Source of the DNA: Triatoma infestans
Lineage: Eukaryota; Arthropoda; Insecta; Hemiptera; Reduviidae
NCBI GenBank assembly: GCA_011037195.1
Contig: JAAEAF010001076.1
Coordinates: 1 to 64,000, forward strand
Reading direction: 5' to 3'
DNA: 64,000 nucleotides
How positions within the stretch are numbered: position 1 is the stretch's first letter; each line of letters opens with the position of its first letter. Position numbers and translations under genes: made by a program. The notes under the pieces were generated by a model that was not told the DNA's origin, did no database searches, and saw only the letters and a list, made by a program, of their open reading frames with translations. Positions 22,901-33,308 of this stretch are shown one piece after another.

Positions 22901-25900
22901 GGGAACAAGCATGCCTGTTCGGCAACAGGCGACTCCCATAAAAGTCGGGGAAATGTAGACGGACAGCAATTCTTGCCTCGACCTCTCACTCTATCAATTT
23001 TGACCTTAGGAGTTCTTCAGTCGAATCTTAATCATGCAAGAAAGAGCAGCTTCTGCATTTACTGTAAGGGCTCATTAAACTTAAGGTTTGTTACTCAGAT
23101 AGTGTAGTTGTTCTCTAATACCGGAAATTTGCTCCGAGGACTTTGTTACAGTTCATATCACAAATATAACGAGCGAGGATCCAGAAGCTTTTGCGAGCTC
23201 CCGAATTTTTCAGGACATATGCCACACTGTCACCTTAGGTGTGAAAGGATATAGTAGCCTATTACACGGTAAGAAACTCCAGATTTTACTGTGAGAGAGA
23301 GTTGATCATTAATAATCTAAGTTAGGACGCACCTTCGTCACAGCAATCAGTTGTAAGGTGTTTGTTTTGATGCTTTCTACTACGAAAGCATGTGCCAATC
23401 ATATAGGCAATTTGTCTATCAAAGTATTTGGCTAGGAGGATATTCTTAGCTCTAGTAACTCTTAACCAGGCGACACCAGCTCGTGCCTGCCTCAAGGAGG
23501 TTTTGGTGCCTACTCAAGAGCACGAGACTTGCACTAGATCAGTGGTTAACAACAATTAACCCGGGGAGTTTAAAATAGATCTCTTTCAGTAGAGTAATTA
23601 CAGGCCGCTGGGACCGCTCTTCCTCTTCTTATTCTAATTACTTTAATTTAATTAACTAAGATAGAGAAAAATCAATTTGGGTGTTAGGGAATTTAATTCT
23701 AGATAGATCAGTAAATTTTAAAAAAGAGAGATGCCATTTGCCTCTAAATAGAAAAGAGTCACACTCCATTTAGATTAGCCCCTGAATAGCATAGTTTAGG
23801 ACGATACTAATATTCTTGCAAATAGCAAGACATGTTTTAAAATCCCGAGTTGTTTATCGCCCGGATTTTATTGGATGCAAGATGACAACAAATACAGAAA
23901 AACTAATTATTTAAGTTTAGTGATGAGGGAATGTTTACAATATTTATTATATATTAGTATTCACAGTTAATATTTAAACTAATACTATCATTATTAATTG
24001 AAAGATATATTATTTTTAAAATAATAACATATTTATTTAAGAAATCCCTTAAGGAATAAAAAATTTTCAAATTCAACCTTTGATGCGTCGCCATAAGGGA
24101 AAAAATTCCCATATATTTTCTTAAATTCATCTACGCTCAAATGTCCACTGGGACAATCTTTCAGAAAACCTTTATACCATTCTTGAATTTCTGCATCTGA
24201 AAACAATAATACAATGAATTAAACTAAGTATATCAAATTTCTCACATTCAAAAGTGTGTATTATTATCTAAAATTACATTCTCTTCACTATGTCATCTGC
24301 ATAATTTTAATGAATAAAATATAATATAGTAAAATCGTTTCTATTAGAAAAGTTCATTAGAATTTCCTCAAACATTATTTCTCTTTCCTTTCTAAAAAGA
24401 AACTGTTAAAAATTCAGTTTCCATTCATTTTCTTAGCTGATGGTGAAGAACGATGTATTCATACAACAGAATTCAGTTTATGTTTATTGAGTATTTTTGA
24501 ACTACGATCTCAACACTTGCTTAATGAAAAAGCAATCATTTCAAACAATCTTAATTAAAATGAAATTTAGGAAGAGAAAGGAAACTTCATCGACTTTCGG
24601 TCCAGATAAGCAAATTTTGTATTATAAAATGAATTTATTGGATATATCGATGGTTTTACAAGCTTTGGATTTAAACGCAAAATCATGGATTTGAACTAAC
24701 AGCGTCTTAACGGTTGTTTTTGAAACTAAAATGGGCTGAAATAGGGATGTGTATTGTCTTCCATGTTGTTCTCCCATTTTAATGATTTACATGTATAGAA
24801 AATATGTTCGGTGTCTCTGGTATATGCCGATGACATTGTTTTAATATCTACTGATCCCTATACTCTTCAATATAGATCAACTTTTTGAGTAAATACTGTA
24901 AAAAAAATGGAACATGACTGTAAACCTAGACAAATCTAAAATTAGGATTTTTAGAAATCATCATTTCAAACAGCGAAAAGTGAACATTGGAGGTTGATGG
25001 CCCAAATATACATTATAAATATATAGATATAAAATTAAACCCCTCAATTATTATTTAAAAAAATATTTCGAAGAAAAACTGAGCACTTTTATTTATTTAT
25101 TTCAATTTTGTTTAAAAATTAATTTAAGAGATCAGCTGGTTCGCCATTATACGGGACAGTTTATGCGATTTTTGTCTGTAAACTTTTAGCTTATTATGTG
25201 AAATAATGAGAACTGTTTTTGTTGTAACTGTGAATTTTAAAAGTGTTTTTTATAGTTTTGTTAATGGACACTGAAAATGTACTGAAAAAGACAATATTGT
25301 AAGACGAACTAGATATTTTCTTGCATGACAAACGAATTGACGTTGCGCTAATAACAGAAACACACTTCACTGGACGATCGTACTGTAACATAACCGACTA
25401 CACCACATACAGAGCAGACCACCCAGACGACACAGCCCATGGTGGCGTCTCATCCGCTCCTCATTAATTCATCATCATTACTATCGATGAATTAATTCAT
25501 CATCATTACCGATTCTCTTCAGTCCGTAGCAGTGACCCTGCCTGCCATCCATTCTCATTGAACGTGGCTGCAGTGTGCTGCCCTCCTAATAAAGCCATCT
25601 CTTCTCAACCTGGCAACGGACACATTACCCTAGTGACAGAACAACTTATACCAGATTTACAAGACAATTGAAACTGAGTTTACAAACACTGAGAACTCAG
25701 AAATATGATGACTATATTTTAAAACTGACCACAGATCGAAAATCTCTATGGACAACTACACGCCGACTGCTAGCACATAAATACATATCTTCACCTCTTA
25801 GACGAGATGACGGTACGTGGGCGAGATCAGACGAGGACGCAGCCACTCTTTTTGCTCAACACTTGACCAACGTCTTTACACCTCACCCAGATATGACAGA

Positions 25901-27873
25901 TGATTTACACACGTCAGAAGTTCAAACCGAACTAGACGTACCTCTTCCTCTCTCACTACCGCCTAAAGCATTTACTCCCTCAGATATTAAGTACGTCATC
26001 AAATCTCTATCTTCTAGAAAATCTCCCGGCTATGACCTCATAACTTCTGAAATTCTTCATCATCTTCCTAGAAAAGCTCTTATCTACCTAAGCTATATAT
26101 ACAACTCTATCCTTCGTACTACATACTTTCCAATATTGTGGAAGTATTCCGTGGTACGGATGATCCCGAAACCTGGGAAACCCGCACATCTTCCTTCCTC
26201 CTATAGACCTATCAGCTTACTACCGACATTAGGGAAAGTTCTTGAGAAACTACTTCTAAAGCGCATCATCCCCATATTTGCGGAGCTTGGTGTTGTGCCT
26301 AACCACCAGTTTGGCTTCAGAAGGAAACATAGCACAATTCAACAGTGCCACAGGGTAGTAGACGAGATCGCTTCAGCCCTGGAGAGAAAACAGTATTGCA
26401 CGGGGGCATTTTTAGATATTACCCAGGCTTTTGATCGCGTGTGGCATCCTGGTTTATTGTTCAAACTGAAAAAATGTCTTCCCTCTACCTATTTTCTCAT
26501 CCTGCGTTCCTATCTATCAGAAAGGTTCTTTCAGGTCAGCCGTGGCACAGCACTCTCTTCCTTTTCATCAGTGGGGGCAGGGGTGCCGCAGGGGAGTATA
26601 CTTGGTCCCGTCCTTTACACAGTGTACACATCAGACATACCTACAAATCCATCCACACTACTTTGTACATATGCAGACGACACAGCCATACTCGCAACAA
26701 GTGCAGACATCACATCAGCTTCACACAATTTACAGACACATTTAAATACAATACAATCATGGGCAAAAAAATGGCGAATTAAAATGAACCCACAAAAATG
26801 CCAACATGCCACATTTACTCTCCGGCGGGGTTCCTGTCCACCAGTCTTCTTCAATCACAATCCTCTCCCTGTAACAGATTTGGTGCGCTACCTTGGGCTC
26901 TTCATTGACAAAAGACTCACTGATTAAAAGGGTCAAACTTCTTTACAGACTTATCGGAAGACGATCCAAATTACCTACAGAACTCAAAAGACATATATAT
27001 TTCCGTAATCAAACCAATTTGGACTTACGGACTTGAATTGTGGGGTTCAGCTAAATCTACAAACTTACGTACCATTTAGACATTCCAATCTAAGCTACTT
27101 CGACAGATAGTTGATGCTCCTCAATCCTTACGCTCCATAATGACCTCAATGTCCCTTTCGTACAACAACTTGCTAAGACAAAATATCATACTGCATGCTA
27201 CTCTCTCCTTTTGCTCTAATCCTTTTGTACAATCTCTAGCCTCCACTACCATCCCTGACAATCCACCTCGCCGTTTGAATCGCCAGTGGCCCCGAGATTT
27301 CCTTCGGGACTTATCAGTGCTACTGATATCCCGTAGAGAGTGCTAACCACTGGGTAGTTTCTCTCCTCCTACCTTCTCACAGCCTACAGTTTCATTATTC
27401 AACATCCTATTTGCTCATTGTATATATGTAATACAGATTGTAAATTTCTAAATAAACAAAAAAAAAAAAAAATTAATTTAAGGCGCGTCCATATCTATAG
27501 TCATTGGCGCCCGGAGTACACTTAGTACACTGTCGACCTTATTCCATATATTTAATTCCTTTATGCTGTGATATAATTGACTGTGATGCATGCAAATTTG
27601 ATACGATCGCTAGGAATAAGAGAAAGTAAAAAGCTATAATGGTGAATTAATTTTGCCTTTGTTTTCATTTTCTATTTTAGGATACAATATCTCTTTCAGT
27701 AATTCGCTAGTTTAAGAATCCAGTTGATAAGTATATAAAGTAACAAACCAAAAATTGGAGTAAAATAAAGTAAAATACTTAAAATAATAAATCCCTTATT
27801 TACCAGTAAATTCAGTATTTTGTCTAAGGTCTTCCAATACTTCAGGTTTCAATTTACTATTCTGTTTTCCCAT
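19798..27873 (-). CDS. Nca: Neurocalcin, complete four-exon coding region
   Basis: Neurocalcin is a neuronal calcium sensor: an N-myristoylated EF-hand protein that moves to membranes when it binds calcium. Joining 27873-27804, 24196-24078, 21270-21082 and 19992-19798 gives 190 residues and a stop, the usual family length. It starts MGKQNSKL with Gly2 for myristoylation. EF1 (about 36-47) has the CP substitution that disables it; EF2 ([12 protein letters not shown], from 73), EF3 ([12 protein letters not shown], from 109) and EF4 ([12 protein letters not shown], from 157) have intact calcium loops. The C-terminus is LLQCDPQAQ. All introns obey GT/AG and the frames join without gaps. The introns carry mobile elements, but the coding sequence shows no damage. 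A second NCS gene lies upstream on the same strand. Confidence 0.97.
20217..20243 (+). promoter_or_regulatory. Heat shock element array in the solo LTR
   Basis: Five consecutive perfect alternating HSF-type units with 2-bp spacers: TTC(tg)GAA(tg)TTC(tg)GAA(cc)TTC, then (ca)GAc as a partial sixth. HSF trimers bind three or more such units. It ends 15 bp before the TATA box, the arrangement of hsp70-type promoters. Confidence 0.85.
20258..20292 (+). promoter_or_regulatory. Core promoter of the solo LTR: TATA box and initiator
   Basis: TATAAATA at 20258-20265 is followed by TCAGTC at 20287-20292, an arthropod initiator match whose A (20289) lies 31 bp from the first T of the TATA box, the canonical distance. 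Transcription would run rightwards, antisense to neurocalcin. Confidence 0.8.
20517..21081 (-). other. Neurocalcin intron 3, remainder
   Basis: AT-rich intron sequence. The donor ACT|GTACGT is at its right end (21081). Nothing else is recognised. Confidence 0.6.
21082..21270 (-). CDS. Nca: Neurocalcin exon 3 (EF2 and EF3)
   Basis: 63 codons from [15 protein letters not shown] to RQEMLEIVT, in phase 0 at both ends. Acceptor TTTTCAG|TTTGCAG, donor ACT|GTACGT. Contains the calcium loops of EF2 and EF3 and the [20 protein letters not shown] linker. Confidence 0.97.
21430..23640. mobile_element. GC-richer block of unknown origin in neurocalcin intron 2
   Basis: About 2.2 kb whose base composition differs sharply from its surroundings. 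No intact long frame. Two related segments, GGCAATTTGTCTAACAGG..AGGAGGATAT (about 22770-22815) and GGCAATTTGTCTATCAAAG..AGGAGGATAT (about 23405-23455), sit about 635 bp apart. Translations include FCIYCKGS (23050 region), faintly like a retroelement zinc knuckle, but the spacing does not continue. Most likely a decayed mobile element; the class is not determined. Confidence 0.45.
23641..24077 (-). other. Neurocalcin intron 2, 5' part
   Basis: AT-rich. Begins with the donor AAG|GTTGAA (24077 leftwards), which is weaker than consensus. No other feature. Confidence 0.5.
24078..24196 (-). CDS. Nca: Neurocalcin exon 2 (EF1)
   Basis: Completes the Asp codon split after exon 1, then reads [20 protein letters not shown] and [19 protein letters not shown]. 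Acceptor TTTTCAG|ATGCAG. The 119 nt join exon 1 (70 nt) to make 63 whole codons. Confidence 0.97.
24197..24770 (-). other. Neurocalcin intron 1, 3' part
   Basis: AT-rich. A 65-residue open frame on + (24497-24694) has no recognisable domain. Confidence 0.5.
24770..24990 (+). pseudogene. Reverse transcriptase fragment (LINE)
   Basis: [18 protein letters not shown] from about 24825, followed after a stop by [12 protein letters not shown], matches the catalytic YADD box and the following N..KSK motif of non-LTR RTs. It is a different lineage from the Jockey copies, whose box reads YADDT. Only about 70 residues remain. Confidence 0.7.
25081..25128 (-). mobile_element. SINE family 1, tail half split off by a Jockey insertion
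   Basis: A/T-rich tail ending AAAAATTAATTTAAG at 25114-25128. The same 15 bp recur at 27468-27482, followed by the SINE body GGCGCGTCC. The SINE was split by the Jockey element between them. Confidence 0.65.
25129..27467 (+). mobile_element. Jockey-like LINE (subfamily A), internally deleted, with poly(A) tail and 15-bp target duplication
   Basis: Begins AGATCAGCTGGTTCGCC, then about 160 bp of 5' UTR-like sequence, then the start of an endonuclease domain ([13 protein letters not shown], then AHGG near 25440). The rest of the endonuclease is mostly missing; a 19-bp direct repeat (ATTAATTCATCATCATTAC at about 25463 and 25491) marks the deletion area. ORF1 is absent. The RT region follows, then a decayed C-terminal part (26930-27345) and a poly(A) run at 27458-27472. 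The flanking AAAAATTAATTTAAG copies are perfect. It lies antisense in neurocalcin intron 1. Confidence 0.9.
25668..26927 (+). CDS. Reverse transcriptase of the Jockey-like element (ORF2 part)
   Basis: A 419-residue open frame, the longest in the window, lying after the endonuclease remnant. Motifs in order: [79 protein letters not shown], and the catalytic YADD at 26670-26681, then [11 protein letters not shown] and [13 protein letters not shown]. This RT would copy element RNA at the target nick. The stop after 'RLTD' cuts off the C-terminal region, which continues in other frames, so the protein is truncated. It is a mobile-element gene, not a host gene; the start chosen is the first in-frame Met and has no biological support. 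Confidence 0.9.
   Translation: MKLSLQTLRTQKYDDYILKLTTDRKSLWTTTRRLLAHKYISSPLRRDDGTWARSDEDAATLFAQHLTNVFTPHPDMTDDLHTSEVQTELDVPLPLSLPPKAFTPSDIKYVIKSLSSRKSPGYDLITSEILHHLPRKALIYLSYIYNSILRTTYFPILWKYSVVRMIPKPGKPAHLPSSYRPISLLPTLGKVLEKLLLKRIIPIFAELGVVPNHQFGFRRKHSTIQQCHRVVDEIASALERKQYCTGAFLDITQAFDRVWHPGLLFKLKKCLPSTYFLILRSYLSERFFQVSRGTALSSFSSVGAGVPQGSILGPVLYTVYTSDIPTNPSTLLCTYADDTAILATSADITSASHNLQTHLNTIQSWAKKWRIKMNPQKCQHATFTLRRGSCPPVFFNHNPLPVTDLVRYLGLFIDKRLTD
27468..27545 (-). mobile_element. SINE family 1, body fragment
   Basis: After the target duplication, GGCGCGTCCATATCT and TCATTGGCGCCCGG match the body of the copies at 6328 and 58345. The tRNA-like head is missing; similarity fades by about 27545. 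Confidence 0.65.
27804..27873 (-). CDS. Nca: Neurocalcin exon 1, coding part
   Basis: ATG at 27873-27871 opens [18 protein letters not shown] then NTEFT plus one base of the next codon. Donor ACTG|GTAAAT. The Met-Gly start is required for myristoylation and matches the family, so the start is secure. Confidence 0.97.
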
Positions 27874-27943
27874 GTTATTTATAAATTAAATAAATAAATT
27901 ATAAACAGGTATACACCTACAATAACCAAATTTTTGTAGGTAT
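27874..27943 (-). other. Neurocalcin 5' UTR in exon 1, with a likely upstream intron
   Basis: At 27943 a strong acceptor (TTCTTTCTTTTTTTCAG) precedes about 70 nt of untranslated sequence before the ATG. This implies at least one noncoding 5' exon further upstream, so the promoter is not next to the ATG. Confidence 0.6.
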
Positions 27944-29590
27944 CTGAAAAAAAGAAAGAAATAAAATATTATTACAGATAAGTAAATATAATATAAACAA
28001 AAATAAATTTTGAAAAATTCAACATTCTTATAATATACTAACTTGGAATACAATTGAAAATAGTATAGATGGCCGTTTAATGTTTTGTAAACAGGAAAAA
28101 AGCAATTAATTATAAGATACTAAAAAAAAAAGCTATTTTTGAAAGCGTTAAAGAGCAAAAAAAAAAAAAAGTCTGGTGAAAGGTGAAATTAAAAATTTAA
28201 ATATTAGAATTACATTTAAACATTGAATTCTTATTAGGAGAACGCCTTTTTCATACAACATTTTACAGCATACACAAAAACAAATTATACATACTTTTTT
28301 TTTAAAACAAAACATACTTCTTGTTCGTGGATTCAATTTTTGTTTGAATAATGATATAATTATTAAACTTATCATCATATTATATGTGTATTTATAGATT
28401 ATCGTCTTATATATATGTAAGAATATAAACAATTTTTATATATATATAACGATAATTCACAGTTCTAAAGGTGATTATTTTTTTTTTTTTAAAGTAAAAT
28501 TTCAATAACAAAAAAAGAAAGTACATAATAAATAAAATAAATAAAAATATCCAATAACCCACAGCAAAGAGAGCATTTATTCTTATAATATATTTTATCA
28601 AATAAATTACATAAAATAATGAATTATACTTTTATGGTAAAAATAATTACAACACAATACATTTTTGGATAGTTATCTGAAGCAAATATAATTTAAAAAG
28701 GTTTTATTCATTTTTAATTTTTTTTTTTTTTTTTTAATGCTAAAAGTCGAATAGTGCATGTTTAGAGAATATTTTCTTATGGAAAATACTGATATTAATC
28801 AGTTTTCAATTTTTTTTTTTTTATTAAAAACATGTTAAATATTCCCAAGGAAAAATGGGTTAGAGGGGCCTCTAAACATTATAGCCTAATTAACATTATT
28901 CATAGAAATGAAATTAAAAATCAAACTTCTTTTTATTTGTATTTACTTCAAAATATGATAGTTTTTTTTTTTTCTAAACTACTCAAAATCTCGCTAATGA
29001 ATTTTTAAGAAAATCTACTTAAATATTTTACTGAATCAAAACTTTATATTTGTAGGTTTTTAAGATTTATGTTGGTTTTTGATTAATAAAGATTCATTCA
29101 ATTTCAGAATCAATAGACAGAATAATTGGAACTCTTCATCTCTATAATGGAAAAAAAAGAAATTTATGATATTCCCCCCAAAAAAGGCGGAATTTTGGAG
29201 ATGCCTTGACGACAGACACTGGTAAAAGAGAATCAGATTATGATGAAGATAATGTAATTTACATTTTAGGATTTTCATCACTAATTCCAAACATGCTACT
29301 GAATCTCATTGTTACTTGAATTTGTTTGGGCGTTGAAAAAATATGAATAAATATTAATACGTTAACCGCAGCAAAATTCATAGTGGTAGAAATTTTCGTA
29401 CATCTATAAAACCATCTGATGGAAAGGATGTTTCCTGTAAGAACGTATCTTTACAGTTTCATTATCAAGGAAAACTTTACGACTGCAACGTAATATTAAT
29501 ATCACTGGCAAATTATTAAAAGATTTCATGATAATTTCTAAGTACATTTAAAGATGGTTAGAAAAATAGCAGATATATATATATATATAT
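27944..29590. other. AT-rich stretch upstream of neurocalcin exon 1
   Basis: Poly-A/T and TA-rich sequence; several lysine/phenylalanine-rich open frames without domains. A noncoding 5' exon of neurocalcin may lie here or further right, but I cannot locate it. Confidence 0.4.
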
Positions 29591-29599
29591 AATAGCTGA

Positions 29600-30720
29600 A
29601 TATTATACAGTGAATAAGTCCACTAGGACAATCACTTCATTCACTAAGTTGATTAGAAGAACTATATCTGCTGAAAAGGGGGATCTGAAACGGTCGTGAG
29701 AAAACACCTTCTGCCGAGCTTACGATTGAGTTCCAGTTAGCATCTTTGTCGCGTTCTGGTCTAATTTGATTAAGTGTGATCCACAGAGGGAGTCCTTATC
29801 ATAAATGATTTTTTTTTTTGGATCTAGTGTACCTGGGTGGTTGGTAGTGGTTGTGCTACTCCATGACAATACAACTCGAGCTTCTCTGGTAATTACCTAT
29901 GGTGCTATACCGATATGATGTCTGTGACAGCAGAAGACAAAGTATCCTAAGACTATGTTCATAAAGCCTCACCGAAAAAACTTTTCTGCCAAAACGATAC
30001 AATGCAATGAGAAATCCCAGTGAGAAGTCAGAATCATGCAACATCTTCCTTTCTGTCATATTGGCCAAACATGGCTGCCACTATTAGTCATTACCAAATC
30101 ATCTAGCGAACCTCTACGAATTGACCACATAGAAGAGTCAGGCTCATCCGTATACCAGTCACTTAGGAAATCCGTCTCATTAGCGTGTACATAATTACAA
30201 TGAGAAGGGATCCACGGCAGTACATAATAACTTCTCCTTGAGTAGCTTGCTCTGCTGTATCCTGTAACGATAGAGCACAAACTAAAATGCTTCCAAATTG
30301 TTTTGTTCCAAATATGTTATTTGGTCCAAGGCTTCTTCCACTGCATTTAACTGCACCAGTGAGATTGCTTAGAGTTCTTCATCTTTGTTTGAAGCGGAAT
30401 ATTAATGCATTTCTTGCAATGAAATGCGGATCCGTTCGTATGGATATGTAGTCAATTATGCGATGGATATCACCTGATTTCCATTTCCAATTCAAACACT
30501 CTCATTAATCTTTCTGGAAGTCTCTCCTTTCTTCGGTTCTGATTGCAATGCATCTTATATCCTAGCTCATAAGCGACGCAAAAGTTATCAGGATATCAGG
30601 TCCCAACTTTTTGATGAAATCTTTGGTTTTTTTAAAAATGAATTGCTCCTTAAGCCACATGAAAATTCCTGTAATCATTAACTGTTCGAAAATCGAACTA
30701 AGATGGTGGTTGATAAAACA
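29600..30720 (-). mobile_element. Decayed LINE remnant with RNase H motif
   Basis: On the - strand AISLVQLNAVEEALDQITYL (about 30390-30310) and YYVLPWIPSHCNYVHANETD (about 30225-30166) match the alternating acidic-helix and WIP.H....NE.AD motifs of LINE RNase H domains. Frames are broken. It is less AT-rich than its neighbours. The RT part was not recognised. Confidence 0.6.
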
Positions 30721-30956
30721 TATCCAAGGGTTTAAAAATCTGTTTCTTCAAAGTAAATAATCTTTATTTACTACAAATTTGTGTGCCCAGTGTGGCCATT
30801 AGACTTTCTTGCAAATGACAAACAGTAAATGGAAGATTTATAATCAGTAAAATGTTGCACAACAGCAGGCTGGAGGAAGAAGTATAAAAGTATGGTAGCT
30901 GACGCCTTTTTAAACTCTATATTTTTTCTTATTTTTTTATATTTTAAAATCGAATT

Positions 30957-31079
30957 TTAAAAATGCGTGCCCGCTAGTAATTTGGTCCAGTCCGCCAAAG
31001 ATGATTTCTCATTCTTTGATTCACGAAAATTCCAATCAACTGGATCACATTTCAACAAATCAGCAATCTCTTCTTCCAG
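30957..31079 (-). other. Possible coding exon of unknown identity
   Basis: A 40-codon frame ending in TAA: LEEEIADLLKCDPVDWNFRE, then SKNEKSSLADWTKLLAGTHF. Composition is protein-like and unlike the surrounding A/T-rich low-complexity frames. It is preceded by a T10 tract (31081-31092 in complement) and candidate AG acceptors (CTGGAAG or GAAGAAGAG). I do not recognise the protein. It could be the last exon of an unidentified gene, an alternative exon of the upstream NCS gene, or a transposon relic. Confidence 0.35.
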
Positions 31080-31080
31080 T

Positions 31081-33131
31081 AGAAAAAAAAAACAAAAATC
31101 CTTCGATATAAATGCAAAATTATAATTGGTCTCTCGTCTTTATATTATTTCAAAAAAGAAACCGTCTCTAAAAGTATCAGAATATTGAATTGAAGGAAAA
31201 TATCCATTGTATGCTGTTGAAATATTAAAACTTATACTCAGCCGACAAGCTCTGAATATGTATGTATCTTAATTTCAACAAACATAAAAAAAAAAAAAAT
31301 CGAAATAGGTTTCAGCAAAATATCTAAGAGAGAATTTATTGAAAATTCCTTAGCAAAAAAACTTTTCAGTACTTTTGTACAAGATTGTATTTTAAAATCA
31401 CAATCGTATACTATTTATTTTTTTTTTCCAAAATATAATTAATAACCTGTAAATACAATTGTAAATTTCATTATTAAATGAAATAATGAGGAATAAAAAT
31501 ATTGAACACTACAATGTTACATTATTATATTTGTAATTTTTTTTCTTATTAAACTGACTAAGTCCCTCCATATTGCTATGAGAAAGGAATCGGGTAAAAA
31601 TTTATTTACTTATTTCATTTAATATAATAATAAGATTAAAATTTTATTTTAAAATTGATGTGCGCAATTTGTTTTCTTTTCTTTTGTCTTTAGCAAAAAA
31701 CCGATTTCATTAAAAATGTATTACCCCAAATTGTTTTGTTTTATTTCGATAAGAAAACAAATGGATTACTTTTTTATATTGGTGGGAAAATATTCTGTCT
31801 TATTATTAATTTATATTATATATAATATATTTATTTGTTTTTAAAATTGCCTTTTTTTCAAAAATTGTGTCCAGCACTAAAATATTTTACAATTGCACAA
31901 AATAGGCATTTAAAATTGATTGTTAATTGAACACTTGTAGCCGTTTCCTTTTACTCGTTAGAAGTTTTAGAAACACATATTTACAATGCCGTTTAGTACT
32001 TTTTTTTTTTCAATAAGAATTAGCTTAAAGCTCGGCAATGTTAAATCTTAACACTGTTTGTTTGTTTTTTATATCTTTTTATATATATTTATATATATAT
32101 AGTATAAACGTTTTTGAGCTCTGTACAATATATATGCATGGTTACAGCAAATATAAAACTTAGCTAATTTTATCTATATTAAAAAACTGTAATATATATA
32201 AATGATTAAAAAATAAAAAATAAAATTATTAGAAAATATTAATTGATGAGATAATGAATGTATTAAATGTCTATTTAATCTAGTAAATTTTTTGCTAAAA
32301 CGATGTGTGCATTATTAGAGGCAAAATTGGGCAAAACAATAATTATTACAATAATTTGAGGTAAGCAGCGCTCAATGCGGCCACGAAAATAAACAATTCT
32401 TTTTTCATTTAAAAAAAAAAAAAGAAAAATTATTGTAAAATATTGTGCCTTAACAGTGCAACCAGTATCCCTAATTTATAAATTATAAAATTTATATTAA
32501 TTTATATTATTTACAATTAAAAGAAAGAAAAAAAAAAACATAAATAATAGGAGTTTCTATCATTTTTTTATTTGATTTTTTTTTTTAAAAAAGCTCCTTT
32601 ATTTCCAATTTGTCTTCTTTTTTTTCAAAACAAATTATTAATATAAATAATATTATTTTTAAAGCGATGTAATTCTGGTCTGAAATAAAGCATATGGCAT
32701 ACGAATATCCTTCATTGGTCCACTAGGGCCGATCAGGTAAGGTTTTGATGATGTAAAGCTAACTGTCGAGATTTAGGGAGATGAGTGCCATTATTTAGAG
32801 ATACAATTGTTATTATGTCTTATTATTTATAGGTCCTACAAGAAAGACAGTGATAGAGCGAGTATGAGAAAGAGAGATTAGGAGTGAGAGAGAGTTTTAT
32901 ATATATATTAAAGACAATAAATTTATATTACAAACTGGGCCGAGACCATTTTTCTTTGTTTGTTTGTTTAATAGGAAATAAGGTTATTTTTTATTATATA
33001 TTTATTTATTTATATATATATATATTTTAAGCGAATATGGCTGGTATCACACAATGTTCAATTAAAAAATAATAATTATAATAATAATAACAATAAAGAA
33101 ATTTAATTGTCCCTTCATATAATAAATATAT
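31081..33131 (-). other. Probable 3' UTR and downstream region of the second NCS gene
   Basis: AT-rich sequence following the NCS stop on the - strand. A segment at about 32920-33060 is duplicated around the hAT-like element (35297-35365 and 37533-37585). TA and GA simple repeats occur at 32860-32910 and 33000-33030. Confidence 0.45.
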
Positions 33132-33308
33132 TTAGGGCGCCAACATTTTTGATAATTCTTCATCTTGAAGACATCCTTTAAGGAACTCGTCTTGCGTTAG
33201 TTGACCATCGTTGTTTTCATCCATTTTGGCAAATATATTTTTTGCCCGTTCTTCTGCTGAATCGGCTGGGCGATTTGACGAACATGCTCCCAACATATCG
33301 TAAATTGC
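33132..33308 (-). CDS. NCS gene, last exon (EF4, stop)
   Basis: Acceptor TTGTTATAG|GCA. Reads [20 protein letters not shown] to [11 protein letters not shown]; 58 residues. Phase 0. Confidence 0.93.
   Translation of the reverse strand, partial: AIYDMLGACSSNRPADSAEERAKNIFAKMDENNDGQLTQDEFLKGCLQDEELSKMLAP

Noticed and set aside
25668..26927. Longest open frame as a host gene
   Set aside because: It is the reverse transcriptase of a Jockey-like element with poly(A) tail and target duplication.
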